Shown here one piece after another: positions 42,138 through 50,799 of a stretch of 64,000 bases of DNA (positions within the stretch are counted from its first letter, which is position 1; the number at the start of each line of letters is the position of its first letter). This DNA is from CATQHD01 sp965243165 (lineage in GTDB: Bacteria; Actinomycetota; Acidimicrobiia; Spongiisociales; Spongiisociaceae), in assembly GCA_965243165.1 (NCBI GenBank), contig OZ251535.1, forward strand, positions 1,488,001-1,552,000, read 5' to 3'. The notes beneath the pieces are model-generated. The model made no database searches and was not told the origin of the DNA. It worked only from the letters and a program-made list of their open reading frames with translations. A program made the position numbers and the translations under genes.

Positions 42138-42405
42138 CCCCCATCATCAACGAAGGCTCGGAGCCGCCGGTCTACGGCCTGCGCCGGCTTCTACGCGTCG
42201 AGGGAGGAGGGGTGGGGGGCAGGCGGGCGGGGAACGCCGAGGCAGAGCTGGACCTCGCGGCCATGAGGGGATTGTTCGAGAAAGGCAGGGGCGGGCAGAG
42301 CTGGTTTACGGCGCCGCGCCGCCGGCCTGGGATGTGAGAGCGGGGTTGCGGCAATCCCGATTCGAATAGGTTTACCGGGGGGTGGGGGTGAAGGCAGTCA
42401 GTTTC
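42138..42405. other. Intergenic DNA after recA, no gene recognised
   Basis: GC-rich; open frames exist on both strands but none shows a domain, a good start or conserved-looking sequence. No recX is detectable. Repeat element A fragments occupy most of the rest of the gap up to 42853. Confidence 0.5.
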
Positions 42406-42460
42406 CCAGAGGGGGTGAACAGGCTGGTGAGAGGTGCGGGTCCGCCCGCGCGGTGGATAT
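42406..42460 (+). repeat. MITE-like element A, right-end fragment
   Basis: GGTGAACAGGCTGGTGAGAG then CCGCCCGCGCGGTGGATAT resembles the right portion of the full copy at 56980-57188 (ACAGGCTGGTGAACAGG, CCCGCGTGGATATGAA). Confidence 0.5.
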
Positions 42461-42667
42461 CGGCTTTCAGGCGTGTGCGTGCAGGTCTCCTATCGGGATT
42501 GTCCAGCCAGGGGCCTGGGGCTAACTGAGGGGGTGATCGGGCAGGCTGCGCCGTCTGGTGATCCGGCGCCGCCGATAGAGCACCGCCGCGTTGCCCGTCC
42601 AAGCCGGCGCCTTCGCTCGCGGGTTGTGAGAGGCCGTTGCCCGCTTGCTTGTCCGATTATCCTCTGG

Positions 42668-42852
42668 ACCTGACTGTTCACGAAGGGCAAGGGCGGACAG
42701 CGAACTCGGCGGGCCCGCCGGTCTGGGTCATCTCCACCGGCTGAGGGCCTCACCCGCAGGGCGAAGAGGCCGTGTTCTGCGGCGGGGCAAACGGGCCGGT
42801 GAGCCGGGTGTCTAGACGACCCGCCCGCCGAGAAATGAACAATCAGGGCCGA
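42668..42852 (+). repeat. MITE-like element A, divergent full-length copy
   Basis: Begins CCTGACTGTTCACGAAGGGC and ends CGAGAAATGAACAATCAGGG. The ends are inverted repeats (CTGAcTGTTCA against TGAACAATCAG). The interior is diverged. It ends just before the TPR gene. Confidence 0.65.
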
Positions 42853-42893
42853 CGATGTTGGCTGTTTACAACGACGAGCATGGGAGTTTGGCC

Positions 42894-43991
42894 GTGGCCG
42901 CCCCGCATCACAAGAAATTAAGTTCCAAGAACAAGGGCAGAGGGCAGCCGAGCCGGCAGAGATCGGGCCGGGGAAATCCCGGGCCCGAGGGGCGGCCTCG
43001 GCGGAAGCCCAAGCCTCAGGGCCGGTCCGAAGACCGGCTGGAGACGAGATCCCGAAGACGCCGCGGTCAGGAGACGGGGTCTTCTCGGTCTAGGAAGAGA
43101 GCTTCCGGCCCGCGGCGTTCGGGCGGCGGCGCCGAGGGCGAAGGCAAGCCCAAGGGCGGCAAAGGCGCCGGTCCGCGCCGCCGGCCCGCCCGCGGGCCGG
43201 GCGGGAAGCCGTTCGGTTCTCGGCGGTCTGACTCGGCGCCTTCCCGTGGCAGGCATGAGAGCAAGGGCGGACGATCGGGCGGCCGCCGGCCGGCTGGCCG
43301 ATCCGGCGGAAAACCCGACCGCAAGCCGTTGCCCGCAGGGGCGGGGCCTGACAACCTTCCCCGCTGGATGCGGGAGGAGATCCGCCTGACGACCCGCAAG
43401 GACCGCCAGACCTTTGCGCTCAAGGTCATCGCCGAAGGGATAGACGAGTACGGAGACGAGAATTTCGAAGCGGCCTTCCGCAAGTTGGCCAAGGCCAAAC
43501 AGCTGAGCCCCAGGTCACCGTCGGTGCGGGAGCTGTTGGGCCTCAGCGCCTACCGGCTGGAGAGGTGGGGCGAGGCTTTGGCCGAGCTGCGCGCCTACCG
43601 GCGGATAGCCGGAGACACTTCTTACATGCCGGCGGAGATGGATTCCCTGCGCGCCCTAGGCCGTGACGCAGATGTCGAGAAGACCTGGAAAAGGTTCGGC
43701 GAGCTGGGCGGCAGCCGCCCAGCCGAAGCCGAAGCCAGGGTGGTCTACGGCGCGTTCCTGCTCGACCGGGGCCGCCCGGCTGAGGCGTGGGCAGTGACCC
43801 GCACTTCCCGTCTTCCCGCCAACGCCCCCCTCTACGAGCTGCGGCGGTGGTTCATAGCAGCCCGGGCCGCTCTGGAGATAGGCGACGCCGAGGCGGCGGG
43901 GAAGCTCGCCCGCGCCGTCCACCGGGCGGAACCCCGCATAGAGGGCCTCGACGAGCTGATGTCTCTGATCGATTCTGTCGACCGCCCGTGA
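42894..43991 (+). CDS. TPR-repeat protein with a long basic disordered N-terminus
   Basis: About 365 residues. Residues 1-150 are a low-complexity Arg/Gly/Lys/Ser-rich tail (repeated RRSG, KGGK, GGRSGG), a likely RNA- or DNA-binding disordered segment. The rest is helical with tetratricopeptide-like units (AFRKLAKAKQLSPRSPSVRE, then LLGLSAYRLERWGEALAELR), suited to protein contacts. I prefer GTG 42894, with GGGAG 7 nt upstream, over ATG 42855, which abuts the repeat. Similar basic-tail TPR proteins occur in actinobacteria, but I cannot assign a function. It is flanked on both sides by MITE-like repeats, so it is probably a single-gene transcript. Confidence 0.7.
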   Translation: MAAPHHKKLSSKNKGRGQPSRQRSGRGNPGPEGRPRRKPKPQGRSEDRLETRSRRRRGQETGSSRSRKRASGPRRSGGGAEGEGKPKGGKGAGPRRRPARGPGGKPFGSRRSDSAPSRGRHESKGGRSGGRRPAGRSGGKPDRKPLPAGAGPDNLPRWMREEIRLTTRKDRQTFALKVIAEGIDEYGDENFEAAFRKLAKAKQLSPRSPSVRELLGLSAYRLERWGEALAELRAYRRIAGDTSYMPAEMDSLRALGRDADVEKTWKRFGELGGSRPAEAEARVVYGAFLLDRGRPAEAWAVTRTSRLPANAPLYELRRWFIAARAALEIGDAEAAGKLARAVHRAEPRIEGLDELMSLIDSVDRP

Positions 43992-44010
43992 GCGGCGCTG
44001 GTCGGTGGCT

Positions 44011-44228
44011 TTGACCCTGATTGCTCACGAGGGGCGGGCGGGCAGATGAACACGCGCCTGCATCCCTTATGACCTGGGGTAATAACAGGGAATGACCTTC
44101 TGATCGGGTATGGGGGGCGTTCACCAACTGGTGAAAGCCGCAGCTTCGGGGTCTGAGGTGTACAGGCTGATGAACCGTCGCAGGCCGGCGGCCCGCCCCG
44201 CGCGGGGTATGAACAATCGGGCTTGATT
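44011..44228 (+). repeat. MITE-like element A, full copy
   Basis: Starts TTGACCCTGATTGCTCACGA, contains GCAGATGAACACGCGCCTGC, TATGACCTGGGGTAATAACA and the central hairpin GTTCACCAACTGGTGAA, and ends GGTATGAACAATCGGGCTTG. Ends 22 bp upstream of the damage-type promoter of the SSB-like gene. Confidence 0.85.
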
Positions 44229-44250
44229 GATACCGCTATAGAACAATATC

Positions 44251-44272
44251 TGTCACACCCATATCGTACATT
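44251..44272 (+). promoter_or_regulatory. RecA-NDp/PafBC-like promoter of the SSB-like gene
   Basis: TGTCACACCC at 44251-44260 and TCGTACATTG around 44264-44273 give TGTCACAC-N8-TACATT, nearly identical to the recA proximal promoter (TGTCACAC-N8-TACCTT). Distance to the ATG at 44311 is about 38 nt. Confidence 0.6.
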
Positions 44273-44310
44273 GGTATCTACACAGTATTCCCTTGTCGAA
44301 GGAGCAAATA

Positions 44311-44664
44311 ATGACTGTTGAAAGCAACAACGGAAACTCCGGCGGAACCGGGGCCGTCTACCGCAACGAGGTTTTCTTGAGCGGAAAGCTCGCCGCGGCT
44401 CCCGAGCATCGGACCTTCGGATCCGGCGCCTCGCTGGCCCGGTTGCTCGTTACCGTCCGGCTGTCTTCACCGAGCCGGACCGACGTGCTGCCGGTCACCG
44501 TTTGGGAACCCGCCCCCTCTCTGGTGAAGGCGGTGCGGGGAACCCCCGTCGAGATCGTCGGACAGGTGCATCGGCGGTTTTGGACCGACTCCGAAGGCCG
44601 CCACAGCCGAGTGGAGGTGGTCGCCTCCGCTGTTGAGCTGGGCGAAGCGCCCGCCGCCGGCTGA
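44311..44664 (+). CDS. Single-stranded DNA-binding (SSB/OB-fold) paralogue
   Basis: A 117-residue OB-fold protein. EVFLSGKLAAAPEHRTFGSG (the first OB strands), ARLLVTVRL, VLPVTVWEPAPSLVKAVRG and VEIVGQVHRRFW follow the SSB pattern, where the V-V-W segment packs the barrel. It lacks the long Gly/Gln-rich linker and acidic C-terminal tip of the replicative SSB, so it is an accessory paralogue. ATG 44311 has AAGGAG 6 nt upstream; an upstream TTG at 44293 is less likely. It shares its promoter motif with recA, pointing to a DNA-repair role. Confidence 0.78.
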   Translation: MTVESNNGNSGGTGAVYRNEVFLSGKLAAAPEHRTFGSGASLARLLVTVRLSSPSRTDVLPVTVWEPAPSLVKAVRGTPVEIVGQVHRRFWTDSEGRHSRVEVVASAVELGEAPAAG

Positions 44665-44748
44665 CCGGCGGAGTGCTCAGGGTCCGGTCCGGCGGAGCGG
44701 CGCAGGCGGTCTGCATCGCCCGGCGGCCGGACCCGGTCCGGAAGGCGG

Positions 44749-44754
44749 GATAAT
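44749..44754 (+). promoter_or_regulatory. -10 box of the SURF1 gene (leaderless)
   Basis: GATAAT, 6 nt before GTG 44761; no ribosome-binding site. Confidence 0.4.
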
Positions 44755-44760
44755 GGGGCG

Positions 44761-45540
44761 GTGAAAGCTACGGTGAAGCCCCGGTGGATCGTGTTGTCGA
44801 TCTTCGTGACGGTGTTCACCGTAACGTGCGTCGTATTGGGGTTTTGGCAGCTGGGGCGGCTGGAGGAACGCCGGGCTTTCAACGCGGTGGTGGGAAGCCG
44901 CCTCGACCGGGCGCCGGTCGATCTGGAGGAGATCGAGGAGGCGCTGGCGCCTCGGGAGGGCGCAGCAACCGATCCTTCCCACTACGAGTTCACCCGCGTT
45001 GCCGCCGAGGGAAAGTTGTTGGACGAAGGCCGTGTGCTCATCCGTTCCCAGGTGGTGAACAGCCGGGCTGGCGTCCACGCCGTCTTTCCGCTCGACCTGG
45101 GAGACGGCCGCGCGGTGCTGGTGAACGCGGGTTGGTTCCCCTTGGGTATGGAACCGCCTCCTGCAGCGGAGATCTACCCTCCGTCCGGGCGGATGGAGAT
45201 GGTCGGGCTGCTGCGCGCAGGCCAGGGGCGCCCTGCTTTCGGGCGGCGGGAACCAGACGGTCTTCTGGAGACGGCGGCTCGGATCGACGTGGGCCGCATT
45301 CAGGAGCAGGTGAGCCTGCCGCTCCTGCCCTTCTGGATTCATCTCGTCGAGCCGGACGACCCGGATCGGCTTCCAATCCCGGCATCGGTTCCGCCCCTCG
45401 ACGAAGGTTCCCACCTGTCCTACGCGGTGCAGTGGTTCTCGTTCGGAGCGACGGCGCTGGCGGTTTATCTGGCTCTGATGCGCAGGGAGATCAGGCTGGG
45501 CCGCCGTCAGCAGAAAGCGCCAGATCCTCGACCACCGTGA
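44761..45540 (+). CDS. SURF1-family cytochrome oxidase assembly protein
   Basis: A 259-residue membrane protein that assists haem a insertion or assembly of aa3-type oxidase. Two membrane helices bracket a periplasmic domain: WIVLSIFVTVFTVTCVVLGF at residues 9-28 followed by the signature WQLGRLEERRAFN, and HLSYAVQWFSFGATALAVYL near 219-238, whose YAVQWF is diagnostic of SURF1. GTG start at 44761. It suggests an aerobic organism. Its 3' end overlaps the convergent ybaK-like gene by 50 bp. Confidence 0.87.
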   Translation: MKATVKPRWIVLSIFVTVFTVTCVVLGFWQLGRLEERRAFNAVVGSRLDRAPVDLEEIEEALAPREGAATDPSHYEFTRVAAEGKLLDEGRVLIRSQVVNSRAGVHAVFPLDLGDGRAVLVNAGWFPLGMEPPPAAEIYPPSGRMEMVGLLRAGQGRPAFGRREPDGLLETAARIDVGRIQEQVSLPLLPFWIHLVEPDDPDRLPIPASVPPLDEGSHLSYAVQWFSFGATALAVYLALMRREIRLGRRQQKAPDPRPP

Positions 45541-46009
45541 CCTGCGGCATCCGGGCGAAGATCTCGGGGTCCACGAATATCTTGGAAGACCGGTTTCCGC
45601 CGCCGACCAGTATTTCGTCGAGGTCCATGACCCGGGAGTCCACGAAGACCGCCAGTCCGTCGGGAAGCCCGAAGGGCGTAACCCCGCCCGTCTTCATGCC
45701 GGTCAGATCCCAGGCCGCTTCGGCCGAGGCGAAGGACAGCTTCCTCACCCCCAAGAGCGACCTGACCCGGCGGTTCACGTCGAGGCGGGTCACGGCCAGC
45801 GCCACGCACACCGCGAAGCGTCCGGCCGGACGCTTGGACGCCACCAGAATGGCGTTGGCCGACTGTTCGAGAGGGTATCCGTAACGGCTGCAGAAGGCGG
45901 CGGTGTGGGTGAAGGCGGGATCGATTTCCATCACCCTGAACTTGGCGTTCAGGCAGGAGAGCGCTTCCTGCACGCGCAGGGCGGGGTCTGCTGCGTCGGC
46001 GCCGGTCAT
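45491..46009 (-). CDS. YbaK/ProX-type aminoacyl-tRNA deacylase
   Basis: A 172-residue YbaK-domain protein that hydrolyses mischarged tRNAs, such as Cys-tRNA(Pro) or Ala-tRNA(Pro). Features: NAILVASKRPAGRFAVCVA, with the conserved lysine near residue 59, and TGMKTGGVTPFGLPD (substrate loop with GGVTPFG), the strongest signature. It is convergent with SURF1 and overlaps it by 50 bp at the 3' ends. Freestanding editing enzyme; exact tRNA not assignable. Confidence 0.83.
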   Translation of the reverse strand: MTGADAADPALRVQEALSCLNAKFRVMEIDPAFTHTAAFCSRYGYPLEQSANAILVASKRPAGRFAVCVALAVTRLDVNRRVRSLLGVRKLSFASAEAAWDLTGMKTGGVTPFGLPDGLAVFVDSRVMDLDEILVGGGNRSSKIFVDPEIFARMPQVTVVEDLALSADGGPA

Positions 46010-46094
46010 GCCGGTTTGGCTGTTTGTTCCACGGCCGGCCAGTCTACCCAGGAGCCTTGGACCTCATCGATTCCGACTGTACGGGCGTCCAGTG

Positions 46095-46100
46095 TACGAT
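46095..46100 (+). promoter_or_regulatory. -10 box of the Trm112-like gene (leaderless)
   Basis: TACGAT, 7 nt before ATG 46108. Confidence 0.4.
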
Positions 46101-46107
46101 TCCGGAT

Positions 46108-46314
46108 ATGCCGATCGACGCCGCCCTGCTCGACATACTGGTGTGTCCGGCCAGCAAGGCCCCCTTACGGGAGGTCGACGGGGCCCTGGTTACCACCGAC
46201 CCCGCCGTCAGGATGCGCTACCGGATCGATGGGGGCGTTCCGGTGATGCTGGTGGAGGAAGCCGAACAGATGTCTGAAGCAGATTGGAAGGCGGTGATGA
46301 GCCGTGGCAGATGA
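46108..46314 (+). CDS. Trm112/YcaR-family small protein
   Basis: A 68-residue protein: ALLDILVCPASKAPL at the N-terminus and RYRIDGGVPVMLVEEA in the middle are the two hallmarks of the Trm112/UPF0434 family. One cysteine (Cys13) of the usual zinc-binding set remains, as in many bacterial members. Eukaryotic Trm112 activates methyltransferases; the bacterial role is less clear. It overlaps the HIT gene by 11 nt. Confidence 0.82.
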   Translation: MPIDAALLDILVCPASKAPLREVDGALVTTDPAVRMRYRIDGGVPVMLVEEAEQMSEADWKAVMSRGR

Positions 46315-46690
46315 GGACCCAAGCGCCGCAGAACCGTTGACCCAGGGGGGCGGCACCGTTTTCGGGATGATCCTGCGGGGGGAGATTCCGGCTGACATCG
46401 TGTACGAGGACGAGCTGTCGATTGCCTTTCGAGACATCTCTCCGCAGGCCGACGTTCACGTACTGGTCATACCCAGGGAACCCGTCCGGAGCCTGGCCCA
46501 CGCCTCCGCCGAACATCAGGCCCTGCTGGGGCGCCTGCTGGAAGTGTGCGCGTTGGTAGCCGTCCAAGAAGGGGTCGCCGAGTCTGGGTACCGAGTGGTG
46601 ACCAACATCGGGTCCGACGGCGGCCAGTCGGTCGATCATCTTCACTTCCACGTGCTGGGCGGACGGCCCTTGAAATGGCCGCCGGGTTGA
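46304..46690 (+). CDS. HIT-family nucleotide hydrolase
   Basis: A 128-residue histidine-triad protein. TVFGMILRGEIPADIVYEDE opens the domain and VDHLHFHVLGG holds the catalytic HxHxH. Known members (Hint-like) cleave nucleoside phosphoramidates such as AMP-lysine. GTG start at 46304, overlapping the Trm112 gene; its 3' end overlaps the start of the secreted hydrolase gene, making a tightly packed three-gene operon. Confidence 0.87.
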   Translation: MADEDPSAAEPLTQGGGTVFGMILRGEIPADIVYEDELSIAFRDISPQADVHVLVIPREPVRSLAHASAEHQALLGRLLEVCALVAVQEGVAESGYRVVTNIGSDGGQSVDHLHFHVLGGRPLKWPPG

Positions 46691-48486
46691 CCGGCGGTCT
46701 TCGCCGGCCGGGTTTTTGGAAGTCGGCCGCCGCCGCATTGATAGGGCTGGCGTTGGCGGCCTGCAGCGGCGGGGAAGCTCCGTCCGGCCCGACTGCTTCG
46801 ACCGCGACCGAGGCTGCTGCCGCCTCCTCCGTTGATGAAACGTCAACTTCGAGGGCATCGACCCAGGCGGCCTCCACAGCGGCGGACGCGACCGCGGAGA
46901 CCACCGCCGGCACTCCCGTGGAAACTACTGCCGGCACTACCGTTGCCGAACCGCAGAACGGCGCCGGTGAGACACCGGTTTCCGTCCCGGCCGATGATCC
47001 GGTTTCTGTTCCGGCCCCGGAGCCTCCCTCGACGGGACCCCAGAACCTTCCCGCAGCGGCGGGGGATTACGAAGTTTCGTTCGAGCCCGAGGAGTGCCCC
47101 TTCCAGCCTCCGCCCGGGGCCGAACCCCGGTGCGGTTATCTGTCGGTCCCCGCCGACCGCAGCCGCCCTGAAGAAGGCCGCATCCGGTTGGCGGCGGCGG
47201 TCTTTCCGGCGCGGTTGGAGGAAAAACATCCGCCGGTGGTCTACCTGGAGGGCGGTCCGGGCGGTGAAGCCCTCGAAACCCTGCCCTTCACCTACGAAAC
47301 CCTGGTTGAACCTCTCGACGCAGAGCGGACGGTGATCTTGTTCGACCAGAGGGGGGTGGGTTACTCAGAACCTTCCCTTGCCTGCCCGCAAACCCGCCGG
47401 CTGGTGTTCGATCTGTTGGCCGAAGATCTCCCGACTGAAGAGTGGCTGGCCCGCTTTACGGCGGTCCTCTACGAGTGCCGGGAGACGTGGTTGAGCGACG
47501 GAATCGATCTCTCGAACTTCAACAGCGCCGCCTCGGCAGCGGACGCGGCCGACCTGCGGGCGGCGCTCGGATACCCCGAATGGGACCTGTACGGCATCTC
47601 CTACGGAACCCGCTTGGCCTTGACCGTGATGCGGGATCACCCGGAGGGGGTGCGCAGCGCCGTCCTGGACTCCGCCTATCCGCCCCAAGTCGATGAGATC
47701 GCCCTCATCCTGAGAGGGGCGTCCGGCGCCTTGGACGAGCTCTTCTCGGCCTGCGCCGCCGACCGCTACTGCAGCTCCACCTACGGAGACCTGGAATCGC
47801 TCATGTTCTCGACGGTGGACCGGCTCAACGACTCGCCGGCGGAGATCGAGGTCATCGACTATTTCTCTTTGCTCACCTATCCGGCGCTGCTCGACGGCGA
47901 CGCCCTGCTGGGGCTGGTGTTCCAGGCCCTGTACGCCGAGTGGACCTTCCCCCGGATACCCAAGGCGCTGGCCGAGATCCGAGACGGCCGTTACACGAGC
48001 GCCGAGGAGCTCATGTCGTTTTTCCTGGCCAACGATGCCTTCTTCTCGATAGGTCAGTTCCTCTCGGTCGGCTGCCGCGAGGAAGCCCCCTTCTCAGATC
48101 TGGAACTGGTGCGCTCCGAGCGGGAGGCTCATCCCCGGCTGGTGTCCCTGGTGGAGGGCTCGCTGATTCAGTCGGAGCACGCCTCCGAATTCTGCGCCGC
48201 CTGGGGCGCCGGGGCGGCCGACCCGATCGAGAACCAACCGGTGGAGAGCAGCATCCCCGCCTTGGTGATGGCGGGCCGCTTCGACCCGGTTACTCCGCCG
48301 GACTTCGGCCGCCGGGCTTCCGAACACCTCGACAACGCCTGGTTCGTGGAATTTCCCACCCTGGCTCACGGGGTAACCACCGTGGAAGGATGCCCCCGTT
48401 CGATAATGCTGGATTTCCTCGCCGATCCGAGCGCCGAGCCCGACACCGCCTGCGTAGAGGACATGCCGAAGGTGCAGTTCCCCTGA
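46675..48486 (+). CDS. Secreted alpha/beta-hydrolase lipoprotein (tripeptidyl aminopeptidase-like)
   Basis: A 603-residue lipoprotein. The signal peptide ends in a lipobox (LALAAC, Cys30), followed by a Thr/Ala/Ser-rich linker to about residue 125. The alpha/beta-hydrolase has oxyanion region VVYLEGGPGGEAL, ILFDQRGVGYSEPS, nucleophile GISYG (Ser309), MAGRFDPVTPP (catalytic Asp) and LAHGVTT (catalytic His). This pattern matches proline iminopeptidase/TAP-type exopeptidases of actinobacteria with a C-terminal TAP-like domain. ATG 46675 lies inside the HIT gene and is the start that exposes a full signal peptide. It probably trims peptides outside the cell. Confidence 0.83.
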   Translation: MAAGLTGGLRRPGFWKSAAAALIGLALAACSGGEAPSGPTASTATEAAAASSVDETSTSRASTQAASTAADATAETTAGTPVETTAGTTVAEPQNGAGETPVSVPADDPVSVPAPEPPSTGPQNLPAAAGDYEVSFEPEECPFQPPPGAEPRCGYLSVPADRSRPEEGRIRLAAAVFPARLEEKHPPVVYLEGGPGGEALETLPFTYETLVEPLDAERTVILFDQRGVGYSEPSLACPQTRRLVFDLLAEDLPTEEWLARFTAVLYECRETWLSDGIDLSNFNSAASAADAADLRAALGYPEWDLYGISYGTRLALTVMRDHPEGVRSAVLDSAYPPQVDEIALILRGASGALDELFSACAADRYCSSTYGDLESLMFSTVDRLNDSPAEIEVIDYFSLLTYPALLDGDALLGLVFQALYAEWTFPRIPKALAEIRDGRYTSAEELMSFFLANDAFFSIGQFLSVGCREEAPFSDLELVRSEREAHPRLVSLVEGSLIQSEHASEFCAAWGAGAADPIENQPVESSIPALVMAGRFDPVTPPDFGRRASEHLDNAWFVEFPTLAHGVTTVEGCPRSIMLDFLADPSAEPDTACVEDMPKVQFP

Positions 48487-48555
48487 GGGTTTCACATAGA
48501 AGCCGCCGGCCGTGATAATCGGGGCGCGGAGGCATCGGCTCCGATGACGGCGGTG

Positions 48556-48733
48556 CGGCTCTTGTTCACGAGGACAAGGCGGAGGTAATGGAACTACATG
48601 GGCCCCGCATCCTGGCCCGAGTTGGGAGTTTCACCCGGGGGATGAGGCGAATCGGCGCGGCGGGCTGTGTGCAGGGGCGGCGGGCATTCGAGCGGGCGCC
48701 CGGCCGCGTGGATATGAACTGTCAGGGTTGATG
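48556..48733 (+). repeat. MITE-like element A, full copy
   Basis: Begins GGCTCTTGTTCACGAGGACA, has a central GTTTCACCCGGGGGATGA hairpin segment and ends CGTGGATATGAACTGTCAGG. The start codon of the next gene lies in its right end. Confidence 0.7.
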
Positions 48734-49999
48734 TCTTACATGGTTGGCGGCGCCGCGTCGGGAGAGCGCCGAGCCGCCGCCGTTCCAAAGCCGGGGCAGA
48801 AACCCCCGCGGCAGGCGGCGGCCCAGACGGGCGGCGGCGGAAGACCTTCGCCCGCTCATGCACAGCCCAGGCTTCTGCAGTCCGCCGGATCTCTGGTCCG
48901 CAGGCGGCGCCGGGCGGCCGTCTTGGTGGGGCTGGCCCTCATATCGGGCGCCTGCGGGGCGGTGCAGCCCCGCCCCGATGGGGATCCCGCGCCGCCCGTC
49001 TGCGCGGCGGGCCAGATCGACGGAGATGTGATTCTGCTGTCCAGACCGGAACAGTTGTCCCCTCTGGTGGTCGACCGGTTCGAGCGGCGGTACGGGGTGG
49101 ACGTGGTCGAGCTCACCTACGAAGCGGAGGACGACCTGTTCTCCCGGGTCACGGCCGGCGCCGACGATTTCGACGTGGTGCTGCTGACCGACTACGCGGC
49201 GGACATCCTGCGGCGTGGGAAGAACCTGCTGCCGCTCGATCCCATCGCCCTCCCGGGGAGGGCCAATCTGGATCCCAAGTTCGCCGGCGGAACGAACGGT
49301 GGTGGGGTTTTCTACTCGGTTCCCATGGTGTGGGGGACGGTGGGGATCGGCATGAACGTCAACGCGGTGGGCGCCGATGTCCTGCCTACTTGGGGCATGG
49401 TTTTCGATACTTACCAGACCTGGATATACGCAGGGCGGGTCTCCCTGCTGGCAGACGGGCGGCAGGTGCTGGCGGCTGCCATGCTCTATCTCGGATATTC
49501 ACCCAATTCTACCGACCGGGTTCAGGTCAGGATGGCCGCCGATCTGGTGGCGGCGGCTCAAACTCATCTGGGAGGGTTCGACTCCGAAGAATACGCATCG
49601 AGGCTGGTCGAAGGCGTATTCGACGTTGCCCACGGCAAATCCGATCAATTCTTGGAGGTGCTCCCCGCGGCAACCGCCGATTTTCGGTACGCGATACCCG
49701 GCGAGGGCGCCGTAGCCTGGGTGGACCGCATGGCGGTTCCCGTCACCTCCCGCCGCCCATGCAGCGCCCATTCCTTCATCGATTTCATCCTCGAGCCGAG
49801 GAACGGGGCCGAGGCGGCCAACTACTCCAAGGTGGCCACCCCCAACCTGGCGGCCCTTCAGTACGTGCTGCCGGAGCTGGCGGCCAATCCGAGCGTCTAC
49901 CCCCCCCCGGAGGTGCAGGACCGTCTGGAGCTGCTGATCTACAACGAGGAGATCGACCGGCTGTACGCGGAGGAGTTCATCCCTCTGGAACCGGCCTGA
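48731..49999 (+). CDS. Spermidine/putrescine-type ABC substrate-binding lipoprotein
   Basis: A 422-residue protein with lipobox LISGAC (Cys75), then the type II periplasmic binding fold: VDVVELTYEAEDDLFSRV, DFDVVLLTDYAADILRR, VPMVWGTVGIGMNVNAV and VTSRRPCSAHSFIDFILEP, as in PotD/PotF. The N-terminal 55 residues before the signal peptide are unusually long and low-complexity, and the only in-frame starts (ATG 48731 and 48740) sit in or next to the MITE-like repeat, so the original 5' end may have been replaced. No permease or ATPase gene is adjacent. Ligand could be a polyamine; unproven. Confidence 0.75.
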   Translation: MSYMVGGAASGERRAAAVPKPGQKPPRQAAAQTGGGGRPSPAHAQPRLLQSAGSLVRRRRRAAVLVGLALISGACGAVQPRPDGDPAPPVCAAGQIDGDVILLSRPEQLSPLVVDRFERRYGVDVVELTYEAEDDLFSRVTAGADDFDVVLLTDYAADILRRGKNLLPLDPIALPGRANLDPKFAGGTNGGGVFYSVPMVWGTVGIGMNVNAVGADVLPTWGMVFDTYQTWIYAGRVSLLADGRQVLAAAMLYLGYSPNSTDRVQVRMAADLVAAAQTHLGGFDSEEYASRLVEGVFDVAHGKSDQFLEVLPAATADFRYAIPGEGAVAWVDRMAVPVTSRRPCSAHSFIDFILEPRNGAEAANYSKVATPNLAALQYVLPELAANPSVYPPPEVQDRLELLIYNEEIDRLYAEEFIPLEPA

Positions 50000-50047
50000 C
50001 CGAGGTCTGCCGCCCCCCGCAGCCGGACCGGGGCCGGGTCGGCCCGG

Positions 50048-50053
50048 TATGCT
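50048..50053 (+). promoter_or_regulatory. -10 box of rnhB (leaderless)
   Basis: TATGCT, 6 nt before ATG 50060. Confidence 0.4.
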
Positions 50054-50059
50054 GTAGAC

Positions 50060-50782
50060 ATGGTTGCCGCGGTCCCCAAACTCCGCTCCGCCCTCAAGAA
50101 CCGCGCTCCCAACCTGGCGGTGGAACGGCGCCTGTGGGAGACGGGCTTCGAGGTGGTGGCGGGAGTGGACGAGGTGGGCCGGGGCGCTTGGGCGGGGCCG
50201 CTGACGGTAGGCGCGGCAGTGGTGCCCAAAGACCGGCGCATCTACAAGCTGAGGGATTCGAAGATGCTGACCGAAGCCGAGCGGGAGGCCATCTTCGACC
50301 GAGTGGCCGCCTGGTGCACCCGATGGGCGGTCGGGCACGCCAGCCACCAGGAATGCGACCAGCTCGGCATGTCAGACGCGCAGCGCTTGGCCGCCCGCCG
50401 GGCCTTGGCCGCCCTGGGGGCGGCGCCCGACCGGATCCTGATCGACGGGCGGTGGGACTTCGTGGGCGGCAACGGCTCTATTCGTCTGGTGAAGGGGGAC
50501 GCCACCTCGCTCTCCATCTCCGCCGCTTCCATCCTCGCCAAAGTCGTACGCGACCGAATCATGCGCGGCCTCGCCCCCTCCTACCCCAACTACTGCTTCG
50601 AGGACAACAAGGGCTACCCCTGCCCCCGGCACAAGGCCGCCCTCTTCGCTTGGGGGCCTTCATCCATTCATAGGCGCAGCTGGGTATTCATGGACCGCCT
50701 CCCATGGACCGGGGTTCCTCGATACGTCAGGCCCGATCCTCAGGGCGCCCTGTTCGACCCGGAGAAGCAAACCAAGGTATGA
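50060..50782 (+). CDS. rnhB: Ribonuclease HII
   Basis: A 240-residue enzyme that removes RNA from RNA-DNA hybrids, including single ribonucleotides. VAGVDEVGRGAWAGPLTVGA has the DE and GRG catalytic/binding residues, LRDSKMLTEAERE the DSK motif, and SLSISAASILAKVVRDRIM the second signature with the conserved Asp. The C-terminal ~40 residues extend past the core. It is convergent with the acyl-CoA dehydrogenase gene, with a gap of 17 bp. Confidence 0.92.
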   Translation: MVAAVPKLRSALKNRAPNLAVERRLWETGFEVVAGVDEVGRGAWAGPLTVGAAVVPKDRRIYKLRDSKMLTEAEREAIFDRVAAWCTRWAVGHASHQECDQLGMSDAQRLAARRALAALGAAPDRILIDGRWDFVGGNGSIRLVKGDATSLSISAASILAKVVRDRIMRGLAPSYPNYCFEDNKGYPCPRHKAALFAWGPSSIHRRSWVFMDRLPWTGVPRYVRPDPQGALFDPEKQTKV

Positions 50783-50799
50783 GGAAGGGTGAGAAGCCG

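Noticed and set aside
42138..42405. Possible recX downstream of recA
   Set aside because: No frame shows RecX-like helical repeats, and no start or ribosome-binding site is convincing.
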